Assembly (NCBI RefSeq): GCF_003626655.1
Contig: NZ_RBAN01000006.1
Span: 1 to 64,000, forward strand
Source of the DNA: Micromonospora costi
Lineage (GTDB): Bacteria > Actinomycetota > Actinomycetes > Mycobacteriales > Micromonosporaceae
Direction: 5' to 3'
DNA: 64,000 nt
Shown here: positions 35,994-44,626 of the stretch, piece by piece
Layout: every line of letters starts with the position of its first letter
Position numbering within the stretch: the first letter of the stretch is position 1
Translations under genes and position numbers: made by a program
The notes under the pieces: generated by a model
Told to the model about the DNA's origin: nothing
Databases searched by the model: none
Seen by the model: the letters and a program-made list of their open reading frames with translations, nothing else

Positions 35994-36003
35994 TCTTGCC
36001 GGC

Positions 36004-36513
36004 ATGACGATGCGGCCCATCCGGATCATCGGAGACCCCGTGCTCCGCACCTCCTGCACGCCGGTGACGAGCTTCGACGCCGAGCTGCGCACCGTGGTCA
36101 GCGACCTGATGGACACCCTGCTCGGCGCGCCCGGCCGGGCCGGCGTCGCCGCACCGCAGATCGGCGTGGACGCCCAGGTGTTCGTCTACGACGCCGACGG
36201 GCACCGCGGTCACCTGATCAACCCAACCCTTGAGCTGTCCGAGGAGACCCAGGACGACGACGAGGGCTGCCTTTCCATCCCCGGCCTGTACTTCCCGACC
36301 CGCCGCGCCCTGCACGCCACCGCGCACGGCTTCGACCAGCACGGCGAACCACTCACGATCTCCGGCAGCGGCTTCCTCGCCCGGGCGTTGCAGCACGAGA
36401 CCGACCACCTCGCCGGCCGCCTCTACGTCGACACCCTCACCGGGGAGACCCGGCGGCGGGCGCTGCGCGAGATCCGCGCCGGCCGCTTCGACTCACCCAG
36501 CCGCCGCGGCTGA
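36004..36513 (+). CDS. def: Peptide deformylase
   Basis: A 169-residue metalloenzyme that removes the formyl group from new proteins. All three motifs are present: GVAAPQIG, EGCLSIP and QHETDHLAG, giving the Cys and two His metal ligands. TAATCT at 35991-35996 lies seven bases before ATG 36004, so the transcript is probably leaderless, with the -10 box inside the tetR stop region. No fmt gene is adjacent, so this may be a secondary copy. Confidence 0.93.
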   Translation: MTMRPIRIIGDPVLRTSCTPVTSFDAELRTVVSDLMDTLLGAPGRAGVAAPQIGVDAQVFVYDADGHRGHLINPTLELSEETQDDDEGCLSIPGLYFPTRRALHATAHGFDQHGEPLTISGSGFLARALQHETDHLAGRLYVDTLTGETRRRALREIRAGRFDSPSRRG

Positions 36514-36546
36514 CCCGTTCGCCGAGCCGGCCCGCAGCGGGCCGGC

Positions 36547-37320
36547 TCACCGGCGGGCGGTCAGCGTGAACTCGCCGTAGTCGGCGACCCGCGTGAACCC
36601 GAGCCGCTCGTACAGCCGCACCGCCGTGCCGTTGTCCGCCCGCACGTTGAGCGTGACGTGCGCGACGGTCTCCCGCAGCCGGTGGCACAGCGCGGCCACG
36701 ACCGCCGCGCCCAGGCCCCGCCCCCGCACCCGCGGATGCGTGGTGACGTTGCCCAGGGCCGCCACCCCGTACGCGGGCGACCACACGTGGACACCGGCCA
36801 CCGCGACCAGCGCGTCGCCGTCACGCACACCCACGTACTGGCCGGTGTCCAGCATCCGCGGGTCGAACCAGTTGCCCGGATACGCCTGCGCGTACAGGGT
36901 GGTCAGCCGCGGCAGGTCCGCCGCGCCCAGCGGCCGCCCCGCCGGGACGACCCCCGCCAGGCGCGCCGGGTCCGTCAACGCCATCTTGTGGTGCGCGGCC
37001 GGACCGTCGAGGTCGAACGCGGGCGCGAGCGCCGCCTCCAGACCGGGGGAGAGGTGCGCGTACAGCCGTCCCGGCAGCACCGGGGTCAGGTCGGCCAGCA
37101 GCGCCGCCAGCTCCCCGGCCTGCTCCGGCGCGGCGAACGCCAGCAGCGTCGGCGGCTCCACCCCGTGGTACAGCAGCGCCACCTGGTCACCACGGCGGAA
37201 CCACGAGGTGTACGGCCAGAAGAAGTCGTCCAGGTCCCCGAGCTGGTAGGCGTGCAGCACCGGGTCCCGGCCGAGCAGCCCGGCCAGCACGGTCCGGTCG
37301 TGTTCCGCGCGTACCGGCAC
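36547..37320 (-). CDS. GNAT-family acetyltransferase
   Basis: A 257-residue protein. The C-terminal half is a GNAT domain with the acetyl-CoA loop RVRGRGLGAAVV and the NVRADNGTAVRLYERLGF block. The N-terminal half (LGRDPVLHAYQLGDLDDFFWPYTSWF) matches a DUF4081-like region seen in actinobacterial acetyltransferases. GTG 37320 lies one base after the TauE stop. The substrate is unknown. Confidence 0.82.
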   Translation of the reverse strand: MPVRAEHDRTVLAGLLGRDPVLHAYQLGDLDDFFWPYTSWFRRGDQVALLYHGVEPPTLLAFAAPEQAGELAALLADLTPVLPGRLYAHLSPGLEAALAPAFDLDGPAAHHKMALTDPARLAGVVPAGRPLGAADLPRLTTLYAQAYPGNWFDPRMLDTGQYVGVRDGDALVAVAGVHVWSPAYGVAALGNVTTHPRVRGRGLGAAVVAALCHRLRETVAHVTLNVRADNGTAVRLYERLGFTRVADYGEFTLTARR

Positions 37321-37321
37321 G

Positions 37322-38095
37322 TCAACCCGCCAGCCACTGGTCGTAGCCGAGCTTGCCCACCAGCGCCAGCACCACCACCAGCAGCACGACGCGGACGAAC
37401 CCGGCGCCGCGGCGCAACGCCATCCGCGCCCCCACCGCCGCGCCGGCGATGTTGCACACCGCCATCCCCGCGCCGAGCAGCCACCACACGTGCCCGGTCG
37501 CCGCGAACACCACCAGCGCACCCAGGTTGGTGCCGGCGTTGACCACCTTCGCCATGGCCGAGCCGTGCACGAAGTCCGCGCCGACCAGCGCGGTGAACGC
37601 CAACACCAGGAACGTGCCGGTGCCCGGGCCGATGAGCCCGTCGTACAGGGCGATACCGACACCGGCGAGCGCCACCGCCGCGGCCACCCGGGCCGGGGTA
37701 CGCCGGTGCGGCAGCGACACCACACCCAGCCGCGGGCGCAGCAGCACGAACAACGCCACCGACAGCAGCACCACGAGCACCACCGGCCGGTACGCCGACG
37801 CCGGCACCGCACCCGCCAGCACCGCGCCCACGCCCGAACTGAGCACCGCCAGCCCCGCCGCCGGACCCGTCACCGACCAGTCGATCTTCGTACGTCGCGC
37901 GTACGTCGCCGCCGCCGTCGCGGTGCCGGCGATCGCGGCGAGCTTGTTCGTGCCCAGGGCCGTGGCCACCGGCACCCCCGGCGCGGCCACCAGCAGCGCC
38001 GGCAGCAGGAGCAGCCCACCGCCGCCCACGACGGCGTCGACCCAGCCGGCCATACCGGCCGCGGCGAGGAGCGTGATCAGCGAAGCGGGGTCCAC
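37322..38095 (-). CDS. TauE/SafE-family sulfite or anion exporter
   Basis: A 257-residue protein with about eight hydrophobic helices and the family marks GWVDAVVGGGGLLLLPALL, ALGTNKLAAIAGT, IGPGTGTFLVLAF and AKVVNAGTNLGAL. It probably exports sulfite or sulfonates. It is followed immediately by the GNAT gene in the same operon. Confidence 0.87.
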   Translation of the reverse strand: MDPASLITLLAAAGMAGWVDAVVGGGGLLLLPALLVAAPGVPVATALGTNKLAAIAGTATAAATYARRTKIDWSVTGPAAGLAVLSSGVGAVLAGAVPASAYRPVVLVVLLSVALFVLLRPRLGVVSLPHRRTPARVAAAVALAGVGIALYDGLIGPGTGTFLVLAFTALVGADFVHGSAMAKVVNAGTNLGALVVFAATGHVWWLLGAGMAVCNIAGAAVGARMALRRGAGFVRVVLLVVVLALVGKLGYDQWLAG

Positions 38096-38180
38096 GGGCG
38101 GCCATTCTTCCGACCCGCCCGGGTCCGCCGCCGTCGCCTGTGGCCAGCCTCACCCGGCCACCCGACCCACCCCGGGCAGG

Positions 38181-38267
38181 TCACCGGCCCCGCCGGCGCC
38201 GCAGCCACACCCCGGCCGCGCCCACCGCCACGAACACCAGCATCGAACAGAGCAGCGCCTTGACCAC
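38181..38267 (-). CDS. Candidate 28-residue single-span membrane peptide
   Basis: GTG 38267 opens a frame encoding VVKALLCSMLVFVAVGAAGV then WLRRRRGR. This is one hydrophobic helix with a strongly basic C-terminal tail, a plausible small membrane protein. It lies between tauE and the divergent EEP gene. There is no clear ribosome site, so it is uncertain. Confidence 0.35.
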   Translation of the reverse strand: MVKALLCSMLVFVAVGAAGVWLRRRRGR

Positions 38268-38302
38268 CGGGCAAGACTGCCACGGCGTCGTAGGGTGCAG
38301 GA

Positions 38303-39082
38303 GTGCGCCTGGCCACCTTCAACCTGCTGCACGGCCGATCACTCACCGACGGCCTCGTCGACCCCGACCGGCTCGCCGCGGCCGTCACCGCCCTCGACGC
38401 CGACGTGCTCGCCCTTCAGGAGGTCGACCGGGACCAGAGCCGCAGCGGCAACCTCGACCTCACGGCCATCGCCGCCCGCGCCCTCGACGCCCCCCACCAC
38501 CGCTTCGCCGCCGCCGTCGTCGGCACCCCCGGCGAACGATTCCGCCCCCTCACCGGCGACGACGACGGGCACGGCGAACCCTGCTACGGCATCGGCCTGA
38601 TCAGCCGCTACCCCGTACGCACCTGGCGCGTCACCCGGCTCACCCGCGCACCCGTCCGCTCACCGGTCTACGTCCCCGGGCCCGGCGGCGGCCTCGTCCT
38701 CCTGCACGACGAACCACGCGTGGTGCTCGCCGCCGTCCTCGACACCCCCCACGGGCCGCTCACCGCCGCCGCCACCCACCTGTCCTTCGTACCCGGGTGG
38801 AACCTGCGCCAACTCCGGCAGGTCGTCCGCGCGCTCCGCGCCCTTCCGGCGCCCCGCGTCCTGCTCGGCGACCTCAACCTTCCCGCCGGCGTGGTCCGTG
38901 TCGTCTCCGGCTGGCACCCCCTGGGCCGCCGCCCCACCTACCCGGCCGGCGAGCCCCGCGTCCAGCTCGACCACGTCCTCGCCGACCGGCAGGCCCGGCG
39001 TCAACTCCCACCCGTCACCGCGGTCGGCACACCCCTGTCCACGATCTCCGACCACCGCCCCCTGATCATCGATCTCGGCTGA
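38303..39082 (+). CDS. Endonuclease/exonuclease/phosphatase family protein
   Basis: A 259-residue metal-dependent phosphoesterase. Family motifs are LATFNLLHG, LQEVDRDQSRSG, GLISRYPV, ATHLSF, LLGDLNLP and ISDHRPLIID. The substrate may be DNA, a lipid head group or a phosphoester. TAGGGT (38291-38296) ends six bases before GTG 38303, so a leaderless start is likely. Confidence 0.88.
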   Translation: MRLATFNLLHGRSLTDGLVDPDRLAAAVTALDADVLALQEVDRDQSRSGNLDLTAIAARALDAPHHRFAAAVVGTPGERFRPLTGDDDGHGEPCYGIGLISRYPVRTWRVTRLTRAPVRSPVYVPGPGGGLVLLHDEPRVVLAAVLDTPHGPLTAAATHLSFVPGWNLRQLRQVVRALRALPAPRVLLGDLNLPAGVVRVVSGWHPLGRRPTYPAGEPRVQLDHVLADRQARRQLPPVTAVGTPLSTISDHRPLIIDLG

Positions 39083-39246
39083 CGCCACCGCGCTCGGCAC
39101 CTGTCCCGCACCCCCCGGCAGCAGGGGAGAGGGCCCCTCACCCGCCGAGACGCAAGATTCCCTCAAGATCGTTGCGCCGTCGATCCATGACGATCATGCT
39201 GGTCCAAACCGCGTCACGGTCAACCAGACCTCGCCATGGAGGCCAT

Positions 39247-41355
39247 GTGAGACGCCAGCGCACCATCCTGATCGCACTGTCCACCCTGCTCGCCGCGAGC
39301 CTCACCACGCTGGCCACCCCGGCCAGCGCCCAGGAGGCCGCCGCCGAGCCCAACCAGGTCACCAACCTCACCGTCCGGCAGGCCGACGGGTACGCCACCC
39401 TCGCCTGGCAGCCGGTCGACGGCGCCACCGACTACCAGATCGAACGCACCCCCGTCGACGCCAACGGCACCCCCACCGGCGCCGCCACCATCGTCGGCAT
39501 CTGGCGCCCCAACCGGCAGATCAACCAGGAGTCACCCACCTTCGCCGACGCCGGCTTCAACCCCGGCGACCGGTTCCAGTGGCGCGTACGGGCCCGCTTC
39601 GACACCACCGAGCAGCCCTACTCCACGCCCGTCACCGGCACCACCACCGCCCCCTGGGGCAACCCCAACGTCGCCGGCGAGCAGCTGCGCACCCAGTGGG
39701 AGACCAGCCACGCCGCGCAGTACACCAGCGACACCGAGGAGTACGCCTACACCGCCGCCATCGACGAACTCAGCGACCGCGTCCGCGTCGTCGAGATCGG
39801 CCGCACCGTCAAGGACCGGCCGATCAACATGTTCGTCATCGGCTACCCCACCCCGCCGGCCACCCCGGAAGCCGTCGCCGCCACCTCACCCGCGGCCATC
39901 AACTGCAACGTCCACGGCAACGAGCCCGGCGACCGCGAAGCCTGCCTCATCATGGCCCGGCAACTCGCCTTCAGCACCGACCCGCGGGTCATCGACCTGC
40001 TCAGCCACACCACCGTGCTGATCGTCCCCACCATCAACGGTGACGGACGTGCCGCCAACACCCGCGGCAACTCCACCGGCCAGGACCTCAACCGCGACTA
40101 CTCGCTGATCCGCCAGCCGGAAACCGCCGCGTACGTCAACATGGTCCGCCAGTACCGGCCCATCGCCGGCTACGACGGCCACGAGTACGGCAACTCCCGC
40201 GCCGGCGACCTGCCCATGCTGCCGCCGCGCCACCAGAACGTCGCCCAGCCGATCTTCGACGAGTCCATGGACATGATCGAAGGCCACATGTACACCAAGG
40301 GCGCCGAGGACGGCTGGTGGCCCTGCCCCTACGGCTGCGACGGCGGAGGCAGCGTCGGCCTCGGCGAGGAGACCATCCTCCGCAACACCCTCGGCCTGAA
40401 GAACGTCGTCAACTCGCTGCTCGAACTGCGCAGCTCCGGCGGACAGACCCGCCCCGACGAGGGCAACACGGCCAACAACCGCCGCCGCAAGACCTTCTCC
40501 GCCCTCTGGACCTTCCAGCAGTTCCTCGACTACCACCGCGCGAACCTGCCCGCCATCAAGCAGGGCCGCGCCGAGGCCATCGCCTTCCAGGCCTCCAACA
40601 CCGGCCGCCTCGTCTTCCGCGGCTCCCGACCCATCCCCGCCCACCCGGCGCCGCACCCCGGCAGCAGCCCGCCGCCGATCGACGCCCCGCCGGCCGACCT
40701 CATCCTCGACAACGCCCCCTGCGCCTACCGGCTCACCGAGGAGCAGTACCACGGCGCCCGCACCGACGGCCCCACCGGCGCCGTCACCACCGCCGCCGAG
40801 CGCATCGCCGACCACGGCTGGAAGGTCATCAAGGTCGGCGACAGCTACTACGTCCCGCTCAACCAGCCCGAACGCGGCCTCATCCCGCTGCTCCTCGACG
40901 GGCAGGGCGTGGAGAACCTCGTCGACGGCGAGCGGATCTACCCGACCCTCACCGGCCCGCGCACCGGCCCGCTGACCGTCACCGGATTCGCCTGCCTCGA
41001 CGACGCCACCATCACCGGACCGGTCACCGTCCGCTCCGGCGCGGCGCTCGTCACCACCGGCACCACCATCACCGGCCCGGTCAACGCCAGCGGCGCCGCC
41101 GGCGTCATGCTCGCCGACACCAAGGTCACCGGCCCGGTCCGCGTCAGCGGCACCACCGACGCGATCTCCCTGATCGACCTCACCGTCACCGGCCCCGTCG
41201 ACCTGTCCGCCAACCGCACCGACAACCAGCCGCTGCTCGTCGGCAACACGGTCAACGGCCCGCTGGCCTGCGCCGGCAACACCACCGCACCGACCAACCT
41301 CACCATCGACAACACCGTGACCGGCCCCCGCGCCGGCCAGTGCGCCACCCTGTGA
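39247..41355 (+). CDS. Secreted M14 zinc carboxypeptidase with FN3-like and beta-helix domains
   Basis: A 702-residue protein. The signal peptide (RRQRTILIALSTLLAASLTT..ASA) is cut near residue 34. A fibronectin III-like domain follows (~40-140: TNLTVRQADGYATLAWQPVDGATDYQIERT). The M14 domain has the zinc pair in NVHGNEPGDREA and DLNRDY. After ~residue 570 comes a region of repeated xxTGPVxV units, suggesting a small right-handed beta-helix. It probably trims peptides or cell-wall material outside the cell. GGAGG at 39238-39242 sets GTG 39247. Confidence 0.87.
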   Translation: MRRQRTILIALSTLLAASLTTLATPASAQEAAAEPNQVTNLTVRQADGYATLAWQPVDGATDYQIERTPVDANGTPTGAATIVGIWRPNRQINQESPTFADAGFNPGDRFQWRVRARFDTTEQPYSTPVTGTTTAPWGNPNVAGEQLRTQWETSHAAQYTSDTEEYAYTAAIDELSDRVRVVEIGRTVKDRPINMFVIGYPTPPATPEAVAATSPAAINCNVHGNEPGDREACLIMARQLAFSTDPRVIDLLSHTTVLIVPTINGDGRAANTRGNSTGQDLNRDYSLIRQPETAAYVNMVRQYRPIAGYDGHEYGNSRAGDLPMLPPRHQNVAQPIFDESMDMIEGHMYTKGAEDGWWPCPYGCDGGGSVGLGEETILRNTLGLKNVVNSLLELRSSGGQTRPDEGNTANNRRRKTFSALWTFQQFLDYHRANLPAIKQGRAEAIAFQASNTGRLVFRGSRPIPAHPAPHPGSSPPPIDAPPADLILDNAPCAYRLTEEQYHGARTDGPTGAVTTAAERIADHGWKVIKVGDSYYVPLNQPERGLIPLLLDGQGVENLVDGERIYPTLTGPRTGPLTVTGFACLDDATITGPVTVRSGAALVTTGTTITGPVNASGAAGVMLADTKVTGPVRVSGTTDAISLIDLTVTGPVDLSANRTDNQPLLVGNTVNGPLACAGNTTAPTNLTIDNTVTGPRAGQCATL

Positions 41356-41435
41356 CACCCACCCGGTGAACGTGCCGGCAGGGCGGACCACCAGCCGCCC
41401 TGCCGGCACCCACCGTCACCCCCCAGGAGACCGTC

Positions 41436-42071
41436 GTGTCGTACCCCCGCACCCGCCACCCGCGGCGCGCCGGCGCCCTCCTCGCGGCGGCCCTGCTGCT
41501 CACCGTCACCGCCTGCACCGGCGACCCGCACCAACCCGACACCACACCCGTCGCCGCCCAGATCAGCGGCCCGCTCTGCGCCGCCCTGCCCGCCGGCGAC
41601 GAACCCGGCAACCCCACCTACCTCGCCGGGCAACCCGTCGCCACCGCCCTGCAGTGGATGCCCACCCTCACCACCTTCGAGGCGGCCCTGCGCACCAGCG
41701 GGCTCCTTCCCGACCTCGAACACGACGGCATCACCCTCCTGGCACCCAGCGACGACGCCTTCGCCACGAAGTTCTCCGACGACACCTGGGACGCCCTCAT
41801 GACGAAGGACCAGGACAAGCTCCGCACCCTCGTCAAGGCCCACCTCATCGCCGGCACCCACACCCTCGACGAGCTCGCCGACGACGGCACCGCCACCACC
41901 CTCGACGGCGCCACCCTCACCGTCACCCGCACCGGCGACACCACCCGCTTCGGCGACAAGGCCGACGCCGTCTGCGGCGACTACCAGGCCACCCGCGCGC
42001 GCATCCACATCATCAACACCGTCCTCGGCCCGCTACCCACCGACGCCGGCGGCAGGGATCACCGCGGCTGA
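41436..42071 (+). CDS. Fasciclin (FAS1) domain lipoprotein
   Basis: A 211-residue protein with a lipobox LTVTAC near residue 27, so it is anchored to the membrane outside. The FAS1 domain covers ~65-200 (TTFEAALRTSGLLPDLE, ITLLAPSDDAFA, LKAHLIAG-like VKAHLIAGTHTL, IHIINTVLGP). FAS1 proteins mediate adhesion. AGGAG precedes GTG 41436. The last four codons lie in the minisatellite that follows. Confidence 0.88.
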   Translation: MSYPRTRHPRRAGALLAAALLLTVTACTGDPHQPDTTPVAAQISGPLCAALPAGDEPGNPTYLAGQPVATALQWMPTLTTFEAALRTSGLLPDLEHDGITLLAPSDDAFATKFSDDTWDALMTKDQDKLRTLVKAHLIAGTHTLDELADDGTATTLDGATLTVTRTGDTTRFGDKADAVCGDYQATRARIHIINTVLGPLPTDAGGRDHRG

Positions 42072-42190
42072 CGTCACCGCGGCTCACGTCACCGCGGCGG
42101 ATCTCACCGCGGCGGATCTCACCGCGGCGGATCTCACCGCGGCGGATCTCACCGCGGCGGATCTCACCGCGGCGGATCTCACCGCGGCGG
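42061..42190. repeat. 15-bp minisatellite, six perfect copies plus two variants
   Basis: ACCGCGGCGGATCTC occurs six times in a row (42091-42180). Two related units precede it (42061-42090) and ten bases of a further unit follow. Each unit holds the palindrome CCGCGG. The array covers the stop of the FAS1 gene and reaches the stop of the convergent nucleotidyltransferase gene (42179-42181). On the + strand it would encode AADLT repeats, on the minus strand RGEIR repeats, both outside the called genes. Confidence 0.95.
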
Positions 42191-43198
42191 CGTGACGATC
42201 CGCCCGGCCACCGACCACCACCCGGGCACCGCCGCCAGGGCCTCGTCCGCGCGACGCCGCCGGTCACCCACCGACGCCACCCCCAGGTCCGCCAACGCCG
42301 CCTCGAACAACGGCAGCAACCGCACACCCCACTCCGGCGCGTCCGCCGCCAGGATCGCGTGACACCGCGCGTACGTCGCGACGATCCAGAACATCGCCTC
42401 CCGGTGCCGACCCGCCTCGACCAGCTCACGCGAACCGTCCACCACCACCGGCCGCCCCGCCACCGTCACGTCCGCGCTGAACGGGAACCGGGTCCGCGCC
42501 ACCGACGCCGCGACGTCGAACGTCCGCGCCAACCCCGCCAGGTGCTCCCGCACCCGCCCCGCCGGCACCCCACCCCCATCGAGCAGGCCGAGCAGCTCCG
42601 GATAACGGTCGGCCAGACCGTACGCGGCCAACACCTCCCGTGCCACCACGTACCGCCGCCGCACCGTCGGATTCCGCAACCCCGCCACCACCGGCACCAA
42701 CGCCAGCAGCGACGTCGGGAACAACCACCGGGTCACCTGCTCGTGCAACGGCCCCGCACCGTCGAGCGCCCGCAGCCCCTCCTCGACCCGCCGGCGCACC
42801 CCCGCACATCGCCGCCACACCCACACCGGATCCGCGAACCCCACCGCCACCCGGTCCCGCAACGCCGCCAACCGCCCCGTCGGATCCACGATCACCGTGT
42901 CCGTACGGAACGAGGGCGCGAACACCCACGACCCCAGCACATCCTCCGGACCGCCCAACTCGTCCCACGTGACGGCGCTGACCTCCAGCAACACCCCCTC
43001 GTGCCGGAACTTGCCCTCCTTCGCCGCCGGCTCCTCCCGCACCAGCAGCACGTCCACATCCGACGACGACGGCAGCACCGCCTCCGCCGGCAACCCCACC
43101 GTCGACCCGCTGAAGAACGCCCCCCGTACCCCCGGGTCCCGGCCGGCCCGCTCGCGCACCCACCGCGCGGCCACCGACCGCGCCTCACCCACCCGCAC
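42179..43198 (-). CDS. Nucleotidyltransferase-fold protein
   Basis: A 339-residue protein with a Pol-beta-like nucleotidyltransferase start: GAFFSGSTVG (G-S motif) and SSSDVDVLLV (D-x-D metal ligands), then EGVLLEVSAVTWDEL. The C-terminal half is alpha-helical. Members include aminoglycoside adenylyltransferases and toxin-like MNT enzymes. GGAGGTGA precedes GTG 43198, which lies 14 bases inside the recombinase gene, so both are co-translated. The role is unknown. Confidence 0.75.
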   Translation of the reverse strand: MRVGEARSVAARWVRERAGRDPGVRGAFFSGSTVGLPAEAVLPSSSDVDVLLVREEPAAKEGKFRHEGVLLEVSAVTWDELGGPEDVLGSWVFAPSFRTDTVIVDPTGRLAALRDRVAVGFADPVWVWRRCAGVRRRVEEGLRALDGAGPLHEQVTRWLFPTSLLALVPVVAGLRNPTVRRRYVVAREVLAAYGLADRYPELLGLLDGGGVPAGRVREHLAGLARTFDVAASVARTRFPFSADVTVAGRPVVVDGSRELVEAGRHREAMFWIVATYARCHAILAADAPEWGVRLLPLFEAALADLGVASVGDRRRRADEALAAVPGWWSVAGRIVTPPR

Positions 43199-44189
43199 CG
43201 GTCACCTCCGGACGGCCGCCCACCAGACCGGCCAGCGCGCGGTTGGTCCTGTTGGACCGCACCGCGGCACGCTGCTGCCCGGCCGTCACCTCGATGTACG
43301 CCTGCGACGACGTCAACGACGCATGCCCCAACAACCGCATGATCTCCGCCGCGCTCGCCCCGTCCTCGGCCAGCCGGGTCGCGAACGTGTGCCGCAACGC
43401 GTGCAACCGCGCCCCCCGCGGCACCCGGTCGACGATGCCCGCCCGCCGGTAACACGACTCCACCAGGTACTGCAGCCCACCCCGGCGCAACGGCTCACCG
43501 TGCCGGTCCACCAACAGCGGCGCGTCCGGCCGTACGCTCCGCGCCCCGAACCGGCGCCGCCGGCTGTCCAGGTAGTCGGTCAACACCCGGTCCACCCCGT
43601 CCTCGATCGGCACCGTACGCGGCCGACCGCCCTTGCCCGCCACCTCCACCCGCCGCTCGCCCGCACGGCCACCCACCGACGCCACCCGCAGCGCCAGCAA
43701 CTCCGACAGGCGCAGCCCCGCGCACAGCGCCAGCGCCAGCACGGCGAGGTCCCGCTCCGGCCAGGGATCCCGCTGCCGCCCGGCCGCCTGCGCCACCGCG
43801 GCCAGCAACTCCTCGGGGGTGTCCTCGCCGCGCAGCGGTTTCGGCTGGGGGAGCGGCGCCCGGGGGCGGCCCACCGCCGGCATCGGATTTCCCGGTACGG
43901 CACCCTCGGCGACCAGGAACGTGAAGAAACTGTTCCAGGTTGACCAGGCCCGGTGGACGGACGCCGCGGCGCGGGCGCCGGCGAACCGGGCGAACGCCGC
44001 CCGCAGCAGGCGGGGGGAGAGGGCGTCGAGGGGGAGGGGAGCGGCCTCAGTCTCCCCGGCCAGCGCCGCCACCGTACGCAGGTCCCGCCGGTACGCCTCG
44101 AGGGTGTGCGGGGAGGGCTTGCGCGTCGCCCGGGCGGTCAGGAACTCCTCGATCCAGTACTCAACCGATTCGTCCTTTTTGTCATGCAT
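43185..44189 (-). CDS. Xer-type tyrosine recombinase
   Basis: A 334-residue site-specific recombinase. The N-terminal SAM-like core-binding domain is ~8-110 (SPHTLEAYRRDLRTVAALAG). The catalytic domain has Arg in CAGLRLSELLAL, Lys in GKGGRPRTV, His/Arg in LHALRHTFATRL, then LLGHASLTSSQAYIEV with the final Tyr. All active-site residues are present. The start ATG 44189 lies inside a dif-like sequence. It is about 440 bp from the better dif candidate at 44627, so it may be a dedicated Xer enzyme. Confidence 0.92.
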   Translation of the reverse strand: MHDKKDESVEYWIEEFLTARATRKPSPHTLEAYRRDLRTVAALAGETEAAPLPLDALSPRLLRAAFARFAGARAAASVHRAWSTWNSFFTFLVAEGAVPGNPMPAVGRPRAPLPQPKPLRGEDTPEELLAAVAQAAGRQRDPWPERDLAVLALALCAGLRLSELLALRVASVGGRAGERRVEVAGKGGRPRTVPIEDGVDRVLTDYLDSRRRRFGARSVRPDAPLLVDRHGEPLRRGGLQYLVESCYRRAGIVDRVPRGARLHALRHTFATRLAEDGASAAEIMRLLGHASLTSSQAYIEVTAGQQRAAVRSNRTNRALAGLVGGRPEVTGAGG

Positions 44190-44208
44190 AAGGCATATTA
44201 TGCAGCAT
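44181..44208. other. Dif-like recombination site at the recombinase start
   Basis: Left arm GTCATGCATAA (44181-44191), six-base centre GGCATA, right arm TTATGCAGCAT (44198-44208). The ATAA/TTATG arms with a 6-bp centre copy the layout of bacterial dif sites. TGCATAA/TTATGCA is a perfect 7-bp inverted repeat. It overlaps the recombinase ATG and -10 box, so it may be an operator, a recombination site, or both. Confidence 0.5.
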
Positions 44209-44226
44209 TTTCACGTTGCCGGACAA
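44197..44226 (-). promoter_or_regulatory. Promoter of the recombinase gene
   Basis: On the minus strand TTGTCC (44221-44226) and CATAAT (44197-44202) are 18 bases apart, a good match to housekeeping promoters. The -10 box is part of the dif-like inverted repeat, so recombinase bound there could shut off its own gene. Confidence 0.55.
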
Positions 44227-44626
44227 GCGAGGGGAGGGCCGGACGTCGGGGCGACAGGTCGACCGGGCGGGTCGCCCCGCCTTAATCGACACCAGATCGC
44301 CGAAAGTGCGGTATCCCACGGCGCGAGACCCCGCAACATCGGCGAAGTGGTGTCGATCAACGCAGGGGGCAGGGCGCGAGTCCCGAATGGACGGGACCCG
44401 ACCAAGGTCGGCCGCCGGTGATACGGGTGCGCCGGACACCGGCACGCTCGGCGTCGCCCGTGACACCGCCGCAGCGGGCGCTGACCTGCGCAACGGCGCC
44501 CGGCGCGACTGACGTGCGTCAGGGCTCGGCCGTCACGAGGCGCGGTCGACGGGCCCTGGAGGCGTTCACGCGATCGGCGCCTCTCGCCGGCGTACGCCCC
44601 TTCCGAGGGAGGGTCGGATCCGCTCT
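44209..44626. other. Gene-free region with nested inverted repeats between two dif-like sites
   Basis: No supported gene. The inverted repeats are CGGGGCGAC (44247-44255) with 44271-44279, and a long pair 44285-44303 with 44339-44357 (17 of 19 matching; ATCGACACCA on the left). GTCCCG/CGGGAC surrounds 44380-44398. Short open frames on both strands lack ribosome sites and sensible composition. Confidence 0.6.

Noticed and set aside
42061..42190. Repeat array considered as CRISPR
   Set aside because: Units are contiguous 15-mers without spacers and there are no cas genes.
42091..42190. Pentapeptide-repeat (AADLT) extension of the FAS1 protein
   Set aside because: It needs a frameshift; any 15-bp array gives a 5-residue repeat in all frames.
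44216..44512. Open frames on both strands between the dif-like sites
   Set aside because: No ribosome site, poor composition, and they run through the inverted repeats.
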